Shown here piece after piece: positions 9,319 through 17,129 of a stretch of DNA of 22,411 nucleotides. The notes under the pieces were generated by a model, which saw nothing but the letters and a program-made list of their open reading frames with translations, made no database searches and was not told the origin of the DNA. This stretch comes from Pseudomonadota bacterium. GTDB taxonomy: Bacteria; Pseudomonadota; Gammaproteobacteria; Steroidobacterales; Steroidobacteraceae. Both the position numbers and the translations under genes were made by a program. The DNA lies in assembly GCA_023433705.1 (NCBI GenBank), contig JAEYUC010000012.1:1-22411 (forward strand). Reading direction: 5' to 3'. Every line of letters begins with the position of its first letter. Position 1 is the first letter of the stretch.

Positions 9319-9334
9319 GAGATCTGCGAGATCT
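9319..9334. repeat. Short direct repeat of GAGATCT
   Basis: GAGATCT occurs twice (9319-9325 and 9328-9334), separated by two bases, just after the EAL stop codon. Each copy contains the palindrome AGATCT. No function can be assigned; it precedes the terminator stem. Confidence 0.5.
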
Positions 9335-9343
9335 TTCATGAAG

Positions 9344-9373
9344 AAGGGGCCGTGCCACCGGGCACGGCCCCTT
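9344..9373. terminator. Bidirectional terminator between the EAL and PilZ genes
   Basis: A perfect 13-base-pair stem (AAGGGGCCGTGCC / GGCACGGCCCCTT, loop ACCG) lies between two convergent genes. The A-rich left and T-containing right flanks allow it to work for both the EAL transcript (+) and the PilZ/pilus side (-). Confidence 0.85.
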
Positions 9374-9385
9374 CGAATCTCACGG

Positions 9386-9406
9386 ACGCCTGCGTTTCGC
9401 AGGCGT
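9386..9406. terminator. Second hairpin after the PilZ gene
   Basis: A nine-base-pair perfect stem (ACGCCTGCG / CGCAGGCGT) with a three-base loop lies 14 bases beyond the PilZ stop codon, in tandem with the larger hairpin at 9344-9373. It has no T run, so it may protect transcript ends or reinforce termination rather than terminate alone. Confidence 0.5.
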
Positions 9407-9420
9407 GAAGAGTGCGCGCG

Positions 9421-9729
9421 TCAGCGCGCTGTATAAGCATCCATCATGAGGCCGGTGCCGCCGCGCGAAACGTGCGCAACGACGGCCGTGCGCCGATGCA
9501 GCTTCGTGACCGCGCCGAGATTGATCGCGAATGCGAGCTCGACCTGCTGGCCCTTGCGCAATCCGAGATTGGTCGTTTCGACGAACACACCCGTTGCCGA
9601 AAGATTGATGGCCCGACACAGTTTCTTTCGACCCGTCGGCGTCGTGATGTACACCGTCGTGCGCGCACGGTGCCGCGTATGCAACCTCCGCTCCACCGAC
9701 TGAATCCCCGCTGTTGTCGTTTTGCTCAT
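9421..9729 (-). CDS. PilZ-domain protein, predicted c-di-GMP receptor
   Basis: This small single-domain PilZ protein has 102 residues. ATG at 9729 follows AGGAGAG at good spacing. Both c-di-GMP binding elements of the family are visible: RxxxR at residues 15-19 (RLHTR, preceded by another Arg) and the (D/N)xSxxG motif as NLSATG at residues 42-47. Between and after them are the beta strands typical of the PilZ barrel (GVFVET, QVELAFAI). Keeping these motifs separates it from non-binding PilZ proteins that lack RxxxR. It has no signal peptide, so it is cytosolic. It is read in the same direction as the pilus operon and lies 94 bases beyond the nuclease gene; it may be the operon's last gene or have its own promoter in that gap. 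Its partner is unknown. Confidence 0.88.
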   Translation of the reverse strand: MSKTTTAGIQSVERRLHTRHRARTTVYITTPTGRKKLCRAINLSATGVFVETTNLGLRKGQQVELAFAINLGAVTKLHRRTAVVAHVSRGGTGLMMDAYTAR

Positions 9730-9823
9730 CAGGCTCTCCTGACCGGATTATTGCCTTGCGCGACGGGCTTTTTGATATGAACTCAACTTAATGGGTTTCC
9801 GAGGAAATTTCACGTCCTGCGGT

Positions 9824-10789
9824 TTACGACGATCCCCCGACCCCGTCTGCCACCCGAAGCCGTATGAATACCGGGCAGTGATCCGACAATTTCCGGCGTA
9901 AAGCATCCCGGGGTCGGTAAAGGGCTCGCCCGAACGAGTCGCTGACCATCCGCCGAGCGAGGTCGCGGCCCAGGATGATGTAGTCGATGTATCCACTAAA
10001 GGTTTGCGAGGGCATGCAGTTTTCGAATGCGCGCCCCTCGGCCGTATTGACTAGATCCGCGGCCGGTGGATCGCCATCGTCCATGTCGAGCCAGAGGGAG
10101 CTTTCGACCGGCTCGCGTCGCAGGTCGCGATTGAAATCGCCCAGGATCCCGAAGGGAATATTCTCCGTGGCGCGCGCGTCGATCCAGCGCTCGAGCACGG
10201 GCACCTGGCGCATCAGCTCTCCGCACGCGGGTCGCTCGGAATCGAGTCGATCGCGCGAGCAGCCCGACTTCAAGTGCACCGACAGCAACGCGATCTCCCG
10301 CGGCGTTCCGGGAAAGAGCCGCAGCTCGACGCCGCGCCGCACATCGTCGGCGAGGGAGAGCTCGAACAGGTCGGGGCCACAGCGGAACGGCAATCCTCGC
10401 CGGATCGCGAAGCCGTTGTTCTGCACGGCAATGCGGCCCGAGAAGCAGAACTCGTGATCCGGAAACAGGAGCTTCGCCGCCTCGATGCCGTCGACCTCCT
10501 GCAAGGCGATCACGTCCGCGTCCAGGGATTTCGCGTGGCGACGCAGCGCCGCGATGTCTTCGCTGCTGCGCGTGAGCTCGTGCGCGACGTCGCAGGGCAC
10601 CGAGCGCCGCGCGCCGTTACGCGGTGCGTCGCGTGGCGTGCAAGCCGGGGTGAGTGCCCGCAGCGTTTCGGGCGTCATGAACCATTCGAGGTTCCAGGTC
10701 GCGATCTTGATCTCGCGGGGTTCGGCGTGCGCGGCCGCGCAGACGACAAAAGAGAAGAGCGACCCGAAGGTCGCCCATCTCCTGATCAG
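9824..10789 (-). CDS. Secreted endonuclease/exonuclease/phosphatase-family enzyme
   Basis: This predicted metal-dependent phosphodiesterase has the DNase I/exonuclease III fold. All family residues are present: Asn33 (TWNLEWF), Glu98 (LQEVDG), His172 (SVHLKS), Asp218 and Asn220 (GDFNRD), Asp269 (YIDYI) and Asp303-His304 (SDHCPV), counted from a CTG at 10789. The N terminus, IRRWATFGSLFSFVVCAAAHA, is a classical Sec signal peptide, so it acts outside the cytoplasm. No ATG, GTG or TTG lies between the pilE stop codon and the first catalytic motif in this frame. The open frame runs back through pilE to an ATG at 10978, but that would add a basic, signal-less extension. CTG 10789 and ATT 10810 are the plausible starts; a sequencing indel is another possibility. 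It sits about 34 bases after pilE and is probably cotranscribed. It could be a DNase or another phosphodiesterase. Confidence 0.8.
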   Translation of the reverse strand: MIRRWATFGSLFSFVVCAAAHAEPREIKIATWNLEWFMTPETLRALTPACTPRDAPRNGARRSVPCDVAHELTRSSEDIAALRRHAKSLDADVIALQEVDGIEAAKLLFPDHEFCFSGRIAVQNNGFAIRRGLPFRCGPDLFELSLADDVRRGVELRLFPGTPREIALLSVHLKSGCSRDRLDSERPACGELMRQVPVLERWIDARATENIPFGILGDFNRDLRREPVESSLWLDMDDGDPPAADLVNTAEGRAFENCMPSQTFSGYIDYIILGRDLARRMVSDSFGRALYRPRDALRRKLSDHCPVFIRLRVADGVGGSS

Positions 10790-10823
10790 TTTCGCGAGTG
10801 TTTCCGGAATTCGAATCGAATTG

Positions 10824-11258
10824 CTACCAGCACTTTTCGAGAGCCGCGGATCCGGTCCTATCCCGGGCGCCGGACTGAGTGAGCGTGAGTGTGCCGCAAT
10901 CCGTGTCGCGCGCCAATTGCGCACCGATGGGTGTGGCGGTGATCGTGTACGTCCGCGCCGTCGGCGCGGCGACGGCAAACGTGTACTTGGTGTCGAGTCC
11001 GCTGTCGTTGCGGCAGCCGAGCACAGGGTCGGCGCCGTCGTATGTCATGTTCGTGGTGTAGTAACGCTCCATGGATTGCGCGTACTCGAGCATGCATCCC
11101 TTGGCCGCGGCGCGATTGGTGCGCACGACGTACGCGGTGTACGAGGGGAGCGCGATGGCCGCGAGGATGCTGATGATGACCACGACGATCATCAGTTCGA
11201 TGAGGGTGAAGCCTCTCGAATGGCGACGATCGTTGTTCCGGCTGGCGAACGGGTTCAT
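10824..11258 (-). CDS. pilE: Type IV pilin-like protein PilE
   Basis: This pilin or minor pilin has 144 residues. It starts at ATG 11258 with AGGGAA eight bases upstream, 14 bases after the pilY1 stop. The type III prepilin signal is plain: a short basic leader (16 residues, with RRHSRG) cut between Gly16 and Phe17, FTLIE with Glu21 (+5 of the mature protein), then the hydrophobic helix LMIVVVIISILAAIALPSY. The C-terminal globular part has Cys pairs (KGCMLEY, LGCRND, DTDCGT, EKCW) for disulfide loops. It matches the PilE gene at the end of fimU/fimT-pilVWXY1E operons, which joins the minor-pilin priming complex. A ComP-like DNA-binding role is possible but cannot be judged from sequence alone. 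Confidence 0.9.
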   Translation of the reverse strand: MNPFASRNNDRRHSRGFTLIELMIVVVIISILAAIALPSYTAYVVRTNRAAAKGCMLEYAQSMERYYTTNMTYDGADPVLGCRNDSGLDTKYTFAVAAPTARTYTITATPIGAQLARDTDCGTLTLTQSGARDRTGSAALEKCW

Positions 11259-11272
11259 GGTGATATTCCCTG

Positions 11273-14200
11273 TTAGTTGAGGACTTCGCGCCAGCTCATG
11301 CGCGACGCGTCGACGTTCGTGCCCTGCGTGCGAATGGTCCTGGTCGAACCGTCGTCCAGACCCACCTGCATGACGTTCTCGACGAAGATCGGGTTGTTGG
11401 CGCTGCTGTCGAAGCCGACGCCGGAGAGCAGGTCGCCATCGGCCGTATCCGCATCGTTGAACAGGCCGTCGTGGTTCGTATCGAAGAACGTCTGCGGCAG
11501 CCGTGCGCCCGTGAACGGCGAGATGGCCATGATGTAGCCGCGGCCGGTGGGCTGGCAGACATCGACCAACGTCGGGATGCGCGAGGTGCCGATGAGCGCG
11601 CCACCCTGGAATCGATTGGGAACGACCATGCGCTCGCCGCTCGCGGGCAGATCGATCAACCAGCCTTCCATGCCAGCCAAGTCATCGGCCGATCCTTCCG
11701 ACAACGTCCGGGTTGCCGTGAAGTCGCCGATCGCGCCCGTTTCGGTGAACGTGCGCGCGACGAGATTGCCGCGCGCGGGCGCGGTGCCGCCGTCATCCTT
11801 GATGCCGTACCACGTCTGGCGCTGCGTCGTGGTCAGGTCGGAAGTATTCAGATACTGACCGGTGCCGAAGAAGACCCAGGTGATGCCCGTGGCCGGATCC
11901 CTGGCGACGTTGGGTGCGGCGGTGATGGGCTGCGCCACGTTGCCGGCATCGACCGCGTTGAACAGGCTCGATGCCGTGGGCGTGCCCGAAAGGCCGGTGA
12001 ACTTCCACAGATTTCCACGCAGGTCGCCCGCATAGGCGGTATCCGCGTAGCCATCGGCGTCCGTGTCGCGCGCGAGCACGGCGCTCAGCCCATTCGAGCC
12101 GGTCGCGGCCGTGTCCGCCACGGTGACGGTTCCGGAAGTGACGCCAATCGAGATGAGCGTCGCGGCGCCACTCGAGCTGTCCGGACCGTTACCGAGAATC
12201 ACGCGCCAATCGCCATTGGCGACCTGCGCGATGACCGGTCGGCCGATGTTCTTGCCGAGACTGGCGATCTCCGCGGTGCCCTTTTCCCAGAGGAAAGTCG
12301 GTGACAGCGGGTTGGTGATGTCCAGCGCGAAGATGCCGGGGCCTCCGCGGCCCATCGTGCCGACGAGCACGGTGCGCCAGGCGGTTCCATTCCAGACGTC
12401 GGCGATGGCCAGGTCGCCATCGACGAAGTATTTGTGTTCGTACTCGGGGTTGGCGAAGTCGGCGATACCGCGCAGGAACGATGCGTTCGGCACGAAGGCG
12501 TACACCTCCTTGCCCGTCGCAGCATTGAAGGAGTGCAGCATTCCATCGTTGCCGCCCACGTAGAGAACGCCCAGGCGAGTAGCCTGCGCGGCCGCGAAGG
12601 CGCCGTAGGCGCTGGCGCCGTTGAACGAGGCCGTGGAGTACAGCGACGGGTTCGGCGCGCCGACGAAAACCGGCGTCGAATTCACCACGTCACCCAGGAG
12701 CGGGCTCCAGCCGGTTTCCGGCGCGAGGCGCGTGCGCAGCGCGCCATTGGTCTGCGAATCTTCTCTTGCACTGCTGCCACGCAGATAGTCGACGATGTTT
12801 TCGGCCGTCACCGCGCGCGCACCCGATGTCGGCATGCCGGTGAAGGTGAGCAGACTCGTCTGGCTCGAATGCAGGTTCGATGCGCGGAACTGCAGGTAAC
12901 CCCGGCCGAGCGCGTTTACGTAAATATTGCGCGAGGCCCAGTTGGCTCGTGTAAGAGCGACACCCGGCGGAATCGGGCCGCTCGTGGGATCGGCGACGGG
13001 CGTGCCAACCGTCCATACCGGCTGGGCGGACAACGATCCATCCATCGGATTCACGGCGAACGAATTGATCTGGCCATAGTTCATGTTGCGGAACTGGGCC
13101 TGGAAGGTGCGCGTTTCCGTGTCGAGTCGCGTCGAGTTCGCGGCCAGCGAGGCGCCCGAACCGACGCGTTCCGAGCCGATCTTCGCGAACGCGCGCGTGA
13201 GACTGTCGACCATCTTCTCGGCGTCGCTCGCCACGTAGAAGTTGTCGGGGCGCACCATGGTGCCCGAGGGGTACGTTGAAAGAACGTCCTCGTTCGTATC
13301 CCACCAGTCCGCCGGGAGCGCGGTGTTGTGGGTGACCGAATTGAAGTCGTCGGGGACCGTGAAGCCGCCGTACTTGGCCGCGAGCCAGTACTGGTTGCGA
13401 TGGAGCGGTTCGAGCCGCTGGGCTTCGCGCACGTCCACCCAGTGCGTCGACACGGTCTGCTTGTTGGGCATCTCCTCTTCCGGACGCAGATCCTGCGTGT
13501 GCGCCCAGTATGCGAGGCCCGCGATGAAGGCCGAATTGTTGCGGCCCGTGAACTCGGTGTTGATGGTGATGCCTTCGAGGGTCGCCACTTTCTGGGTCCA
13601 TTCGTGCGCATTGACGGTGTCGCTCGAGACCGCGCTCGGCATGGAGGGCTCTTCGCTCGTGTTCGTCGTGCCGCGCAGGTTCTTGTCGCGGTGAGTGTTC
13701 GCGTCACCGATACCGAGGATCGCGGAGTTCTGGCACCAGTACTGATACGGGTCGGTCCAGTCCGTGATCACGGGGAAGCCGTCGGCGTACTCCCACTTGG
13801 TTTGCTCGGTGCCGGTCATGTTCGTGTACGCCGCGACGTTTCCGATGTTGCGCAGGTAACGAAGCGCGGTGTAGTAGAGCTCGCTGACCGGGTCGATGCT
13901 CTTGTGGTTCTTGGTCGTCATCTGGCCGAACTTGTTGATGTAGTTGATGACGCCACTGTCCTTGATGCGGTACTGCTCGGTCGTGAGTGACAGGCGAGAA
14001 TTCGTGTTCGTGGCATCCTGACTATCAGGGTTCTGAAACAATACGCCGGTCGTCGCGTCCCACTCGCGGGCGCTGTTGGCTTCCGGAATGCCGGTCTCGG
14101 GATCCGGGAGAGTCGGTCCCACGAACTTCTGGCGTGCGCGCAGGACACCGCCGTCGCGCGAGGTCGCGTGGTCGTTCAGGTAGCCGAAGGCGCTGTACCG

Positions 14201-15040
14201 AATGCGGTGCGAGTATTTCTGGATCAGGCCTTCGGGCTTGGCGTATGTCGAGGGATACACGACGCAATTGTCCTCGAGCATGCCATTGACGCAGACCTTC
14301 ACGCGTACGCTGACTTCATACGTGAATTCGTCGTTGTCGTCATTGAGCGTCGTGGAGTCCGGGTCGTATGGGGTAACCGTCGCGTTGTCGACACTGCCGG
14401 GTTGCCCGGTGAAGCGCATCTTGTTGCCCAAGTCGCGTATCCGCGCTCTGAAAACAGTCCAGTCCGCGGGCGCCGCTCCACCCACGAGTGTGCGGTCGGT
14501 ACCGGGTGACAACGGCACCCGACGGTCCGGGTAAATGCCGTTAGACGTATTGCTGTCGGAACGCGCCTTCTCGAGGATGGTTTCGTCAGTCGTGTCCTTT
14601 ACGCGGTAGCCGCCGGTGAGCGCCTTGCGGAACGGATCGATGGTCTGTGTGGCCGCCCAGTTGAGGAAGTTGCCGCTCCACTCCTTGTTGGCGGAGCTGC
14701 AGGTGCGGTTCGTCGCCGCGCGCACGGGATAGAAATGCCGTTCCGATTCGGTCGCGCTGTAGTGGTAGTTGTAGCACTTGTTGGAATCGAAGTAGCCGAC
14801 GTACTCCCTGGTCGTCTGGTACTGCGACTCGATGTTGGCCTGGCTGTCGATGGTGGGCCACTCGACCGACGGCACGAGCAGCAGGTTGCCGGGAACATTG
14901 CCGCCCGAGGAAAGCGGTGTCTGACCGACGATCTGCGCCGTGGCGCTGCCGGCGAAACCCGCGATCAGCAGCGCGAACAGCGGGCGCCACTTTTTCAGAA
15001 CAGGCTCTTTCGTCGAAGCGTTACGAGTGTAAGCGAGCAT
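11273..15040 (-). CDS. pilY1: Type IV pilus tip protein PilY1
   Basis: This large tip-associated adhesin and regulator of pilus extension has 1255 residues. ATG at 15040 follows an AGGT-type site, and a Sec signal peptide (residues 1-35, FALLIAGFAGSATA) follows. The C-terminal half is the PilY1 beta-propeller, including LGVLYVGGNDGMLHSFNAAT and the calcium loop DTDADGYADTAYAGDL (about residues 992-1007). A second Asp-rich EF-hand-like run, DTNHDGLFNDADTADGD, lies near 1185-1200. The N-terminal half occupies the place of the usual von Willebrand A domain, but where PilY1 proteins often have a DxSGS metal site the sequence reads NLLLVPSVEWPT (52-63), so that metal site appears lost. It lies between pilX and pilE, and the minor pilins it caps are encoded upstream. 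Confidence 0.92.
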   Translation of the reverse strand: MLAYTRNASTKEPVLKKWRPLFALLIAGFAGSATAQIVGQTPLSSGGNVPGNLLLVPSVEWPTIDSQANIESQYQTTREYVGYFDSNKCYNYHYSATESERHFYPVRAATNRTCSSANKEWSGNFLNWAATQTIDPFRKALTGGYRVKDTTDETILEKARSDSNTSNGIYPDRRVPLSPGTDRTLVGGAAPADWTVFRARIRDLGNKMRFTGQPGSVDNATVTPYDPDSTTLNDDNDEFTYEVSVRVKVCVNGMLEDNCVVYPSTYAKPEGLIQKYSHRIRYSAFGYLNDHATSRDGGVLRARQKFVGPTLPDPETGIPEANSAREWDATTGVLFQNPDSQDATNTNSRLSLTTEQYRIKDSGVINYINKFGQMTTKNHKSIDPVSELYYTALRYLRNIGNVAAYTNMTGTEQTKWEYADGFPVITDWTDPYQYWCQNSAILGIGDANTHRDKNLRGTTNTSEEPSMPSAVSSDTVNAHEWTQKVATLEGITINTEFTGRNNSAFIAGLAYWAHTQDLRPEEEMPNKQTVSTHWVDVREAQRLEPLHRNQYWLAAKYGGFTVPDDFNSVTHNTALPADWWDTNEDVLSTYPSGTMVRPDNFYVASDAEKMVDSLTRAFAKIGSERVGSGASLAANSTRLDTETRTFQAQFRNMNYGQINSFAVNPMDGSLSAQPVWTVGTPVADPTSGPIPPGVALTRANWASRNIYVNALGRGYLQFRASNLHSSQTSLLTFTGMPTSGARAVTAENIVDYLRGSSAREDSQTNGALRTRLAPETGWSPLLGDVVNSTPVFVGAPNPSLYSTASFNGASAYGAFAAAQATRLGVLYVGGNDGMLHSFNAATGKEVYAFVPNASFLRGIADFANPEYEHKYFVDGDLAIADVWNGTAWRTVLVGTMGRGGPGIFALDITNPLSPTFLWEKGTAEIASLGKNIGRPVIAQVANGDWRVILGNGPDSSSGAATLISIGVTSGTVTVADTAATGSNGLSAVLARDTDADGYADTAYAGDLRGNLWKFTGLSGTPTASSLFNAVDAGNVAQPITAAPNVARDPATGITWVFFGTGQYLNTSDLTTTQRQTWYGIKDDGGTAPARGNLVARTFTETGAIGDFTATRTLSEGSADDLAGMEGWLIDLPASGERMVVPNRFQGGALIGTSRIPTLVDVCQPTGRGYIMAISPFTGARLPQTFFDTNHDGLFNDADTADGDLLSGVGFDSSANNPIFVENVMQVGLDDGSTRTIRTQGTNVDASRMSWREVLN

Positions 15041-15070
15041 AGTTAGGACCTCGAAAGATCTTCGGGTGCG

Positions 15071-15655
15071 TCAGTAAGGACGCTTGACCGTGGTCTGGAG
15101 CACGACGACGGAACGACCGTCGAGAGTCGCGGGATCGGCACTGCGCGCCGTGACGCGGTAGAAAGCGACGTTGTCGGGCGCGGCGCCGCTGCCGTAATTG
15201 GCGGCGTCCGCGTTGTCGCGGGTGCCAAGGTTGTTTGGCGCGCTGCCCGTGCCCATGAACTGGATGGTGTATTGCGGCACACCCGGCGACATGTCCTCGT
15301 TGACGTCGTACGTTTCCTCGACGTTGTGCCAGGTCGCGTCGGTTCCGGTGAACGCATTGGCGGGGACGGTGGGGCAGGCGGCGGAGGAACAATCGGTGCC
15401 CCCCAGCGTGGTGATCTGCCAGTTCGCGGTGATCGCGGCTTCCGCGGCGCGCAGCGCCGCCTCGCTGCGCTGGAAAGCCAGCGAACGGTCGTAACTGTTG
15501 GCGCTCATGCGTTCCTGCAGCACGGTGCCGCGGCTCGCCGCGAGACCGATGAGCGTCACCACCAGGAGAAGAATCAACGCCACGGCCAGTGCGACGCCGC
15601 GCTGGTGGCGCGACCGGGCGCGCGAGAATGAAGGATTCCGTTTCGCTGCGTTCAT
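15071..15655 (-). CDS. pilX: Minor pilin assembly protein PilX
   Basis: This component of the minor-pilin priming complex has 194 residues. The ATG at 15655 overlaps the pilW stop codon (ATGA), so translation is coupled. The N terminus has the PilX pattern: basic leader ending RHQRG, then VALAVALILLLVVTLIGLAASRG in place of the standard FTLIE start, followed by QERMSANSYDRSLAFQRSEAALRAAE, a characteristic amphipathic helix of PilX. The Cys-containing C-terminal region is variable. It ends 30 bases before pilY1, the partner it is known to recruit to the pilus tip. Confidence 0.9.
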   Translation of the reverse strand: MNAAKRNPSFSRARSRHQRGVALAVALILLLVVTLIGLAASRGTVLQERMSANSYDRSLAFQRSEAALRAAEAAITANWQITTLGGTDCSSAACPTVPANAFTGTDATWHNVEETYDVNEDMSPGVPQYTIQFMGTGSAPNNLGTRDNADAANYGSGAAPDNVAFYRVTARSADPATLDGRSVVVLQTTVKRPY

Positions 15656-16653
15656 GGCACGCGATTCCTCAAGGCGATCAGGTAAGTGAAGGTGCGTTCG
15701 AGCCGACCGGAATTCTCACTGCGGTCGCTGCTGACGGCGGTGTTCGCGGAGTTGAACGTCAGCTCGACGAACACCGAATTCACGGCGGCCCAATCGGTAA
15801 CCGTGGTCAGCTCCGACGGTTCCACGATGTCGTCGCTGTCATTGGTGCCGAAGCGAAGCTGCATGTCGGTGACGCCCGCGACCATTTCTTCGGTCACGAC
15901 GACCCCGCCCGCCGTCAATCGGCTCCGGAACAGCGACCGACCGCCGTCCGCCGCACGGCCGTTGTTACCGATGAACCAGGCGACAGCCGACAGGCGTCCG
16001 ACGACCGCGTTGCGCTGAAACGTGTGCGGGTTACCGGCGCCGCCGTCACAATTGGTGGGGAAACCGAGACCCGCGGTGCAGTTGCCGGTCAGCTCATAGT
16101 TGATCGTCGAGGTGGCGCCGTCATAGGTGCCGGCGCGGAAGATCGTGGCATGGTCGAAGTCGCACACGATCAGCTGGTCGAACGACGTAATGGAAGTCGC
16201 GGTGGCGTTATTGATCCGCATTTGCCGCGTACCGGCATTGTGGATGTCCAACGGGAATCCGCCCCCTTCCAGGCCATGCAGGTGAAGAGTGTCGGTGCCG
16301 GCAACGCGCGTGTTCGCGGCCGTGCCGACCGCGACGGCCGGATCGGTTTCGCTTCCGTCGTAGCCGCGCACCGCGTACCAGGTCTTCCACCACTGAGTGC
16401 CCGTGGCGAGCGCGTTGGCGATGCGCTGTCCGTTGTCGCATCCGGTGCTGCCGCTCTGGCGGATGTCACGCGCAATCAGCTCGTGCGCGGTACGCGCGCT
16501 TTCCTGGATCTGTCCCAGGCCTTCGTTGGTGCTGTAGCTGCGCTTGTTGGCGAGCATCACGCTGATCACGCCGGCGATGATGACCAGCCCGAGCACGAGG
16601 GCCACCATCAGCTCGACCATCGAGAAGCCGGATTGGCGATGCGCACGACTCAT
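15652..16653 (-). CDS. pilW: Minor pilin PilW
   Basis: This minor pilin has 333 residues. ATG at 16653 is preferred to a longer open frame because it overlaps the pilV stop (ATGA) and gives a normal short leader, MSRAHRQSG, cut before FSMVEL, with Glu at mature position 5. The hydrophobic helix MVALVLGLVIIAGVISVMLA and the helix motif YSTNEGLGQIQESARTAHEL are typical of PilW. Cys residues in the globular part (GCDNGQ, VCDFDH, NCTAGL, NCDGGA) suggest disulfides. The length agrees with the PilW family. It overlaps pilX at its 3' end. Confidence 0.9.
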   Translation of the reverse strand: MSRAHRQSGFSMVELMVALVLGLVIIAGVISVMLANKRSYSTNEGLGQIQESARTAHELIARDIRQSGSTGCDNGQRIANALATGTQWWKTWYAVRGYDGSETDPAVAVGTAANTRVAGTDTLHLHGLEGGGFPLDIHNAGTRQMRINNATATSITSFDQLIVCDFDHATIFRAGTYDGATSTINYELTGNCTAGLGFPTNCDGGAGNPHTFQRNAVVGRLSAVAWFIGNNGRAADGGRSLFRSRLTAGGVVVTEEMVAGVTDMQLRFGTNDSDDIVEPSELTTVTDWAAVNSVFVELTFNSANTAVSSDRSENSGRLERTFTYLIALRNRVP

Positions 16654-17129
16654 AACTGCACCCACGTCGTGATCTGCTGTTCTTCCTGGCCTTCGGCGCC
16701 GCGCGAGTCGTTCCACTGGATGACGATTTCGCACAGAGGCCCGTCGCAGTCGACGGATCCCGTCGCGTCTTCGCCCAACGCGTTCTCGATGTTCGAGCGC
16801 CACGCGCGGAGCACGGTTTCGCGGAAGGTGCCTCCCGTGTCCTCTCCATTGGGAGGCTCGGCGTCGAGCGCGAGGTCGAACCGCCCGTTGATCGCGTTGA
16901 TGCGATCGGCGCGCATGGCGTCCGCGATCGCGTGTGTCTCCGCGACGGCCATGCTGCGCTCGAGCGCGCTTTCGTTGTTGCGCATCGTGCGGACCTGCAG
17001 TGCGGCCATGCCGAGCAGGCCGATCGACAGGATCAGCAACGCAATCAGGACTTCGATGATTCCGACTCCGCGTTGCGCGCGGATCGTCGGGCGTCGGTAG
17101 ACAACCTTGGGATGGGTTTTCATCAGCAT
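16650..17129 (-). CDS. pilV: Minor pilin PilV
   Basis: This minor pilin has 159 residues. Two starts are possible, ATG 17129 and ATG 17123. GGTGA lies just upstream, and both overlap or abut the fimT stop codon (TGATG). The basic leader ends RAQRG; the mature protein starts VGIIEVLIALLILSIGLLGMAAL, with Glu at position 5, and then has QVRTMRNNESALERSMAVAETHAIADAMRAD, the typical PilV helix. Its acidic C-terminal region has one Cys pair (VDCDGPLCE). It lies between fimT and pilW with overlaps on both sides. Confidence 0.9.
   Translation of the reverse strand: MLMKTHPKVVYRRPTIRAQRGVGIIEVLIALLILSIGLLGMAALQVRTMRNNESALERSMAVAETHAIADAMRADRINAINGRFDLALDAEPPNGEDTGGTFRETVLRAWRSNIENALGEDATGSVDCDGPLCEIVIQWNDSRGAEGQEEQQITTWVQL

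Noticed and set aside
10824..10978. Nuclease gene starting at ATG 10978 inside pilE
   Set aside because: It would overlap pilE by 155 bases and put a basic extension in front of a good signal peptide; the region is better explained as pilE coding sequence.
15589..17100. Long plus-strand open frame opposite pilW and pilV
   Set aside because: It lies wholly across three coupled pilin genes with clear prepilin signals and has low-complexity composition and no ribosome binding site.
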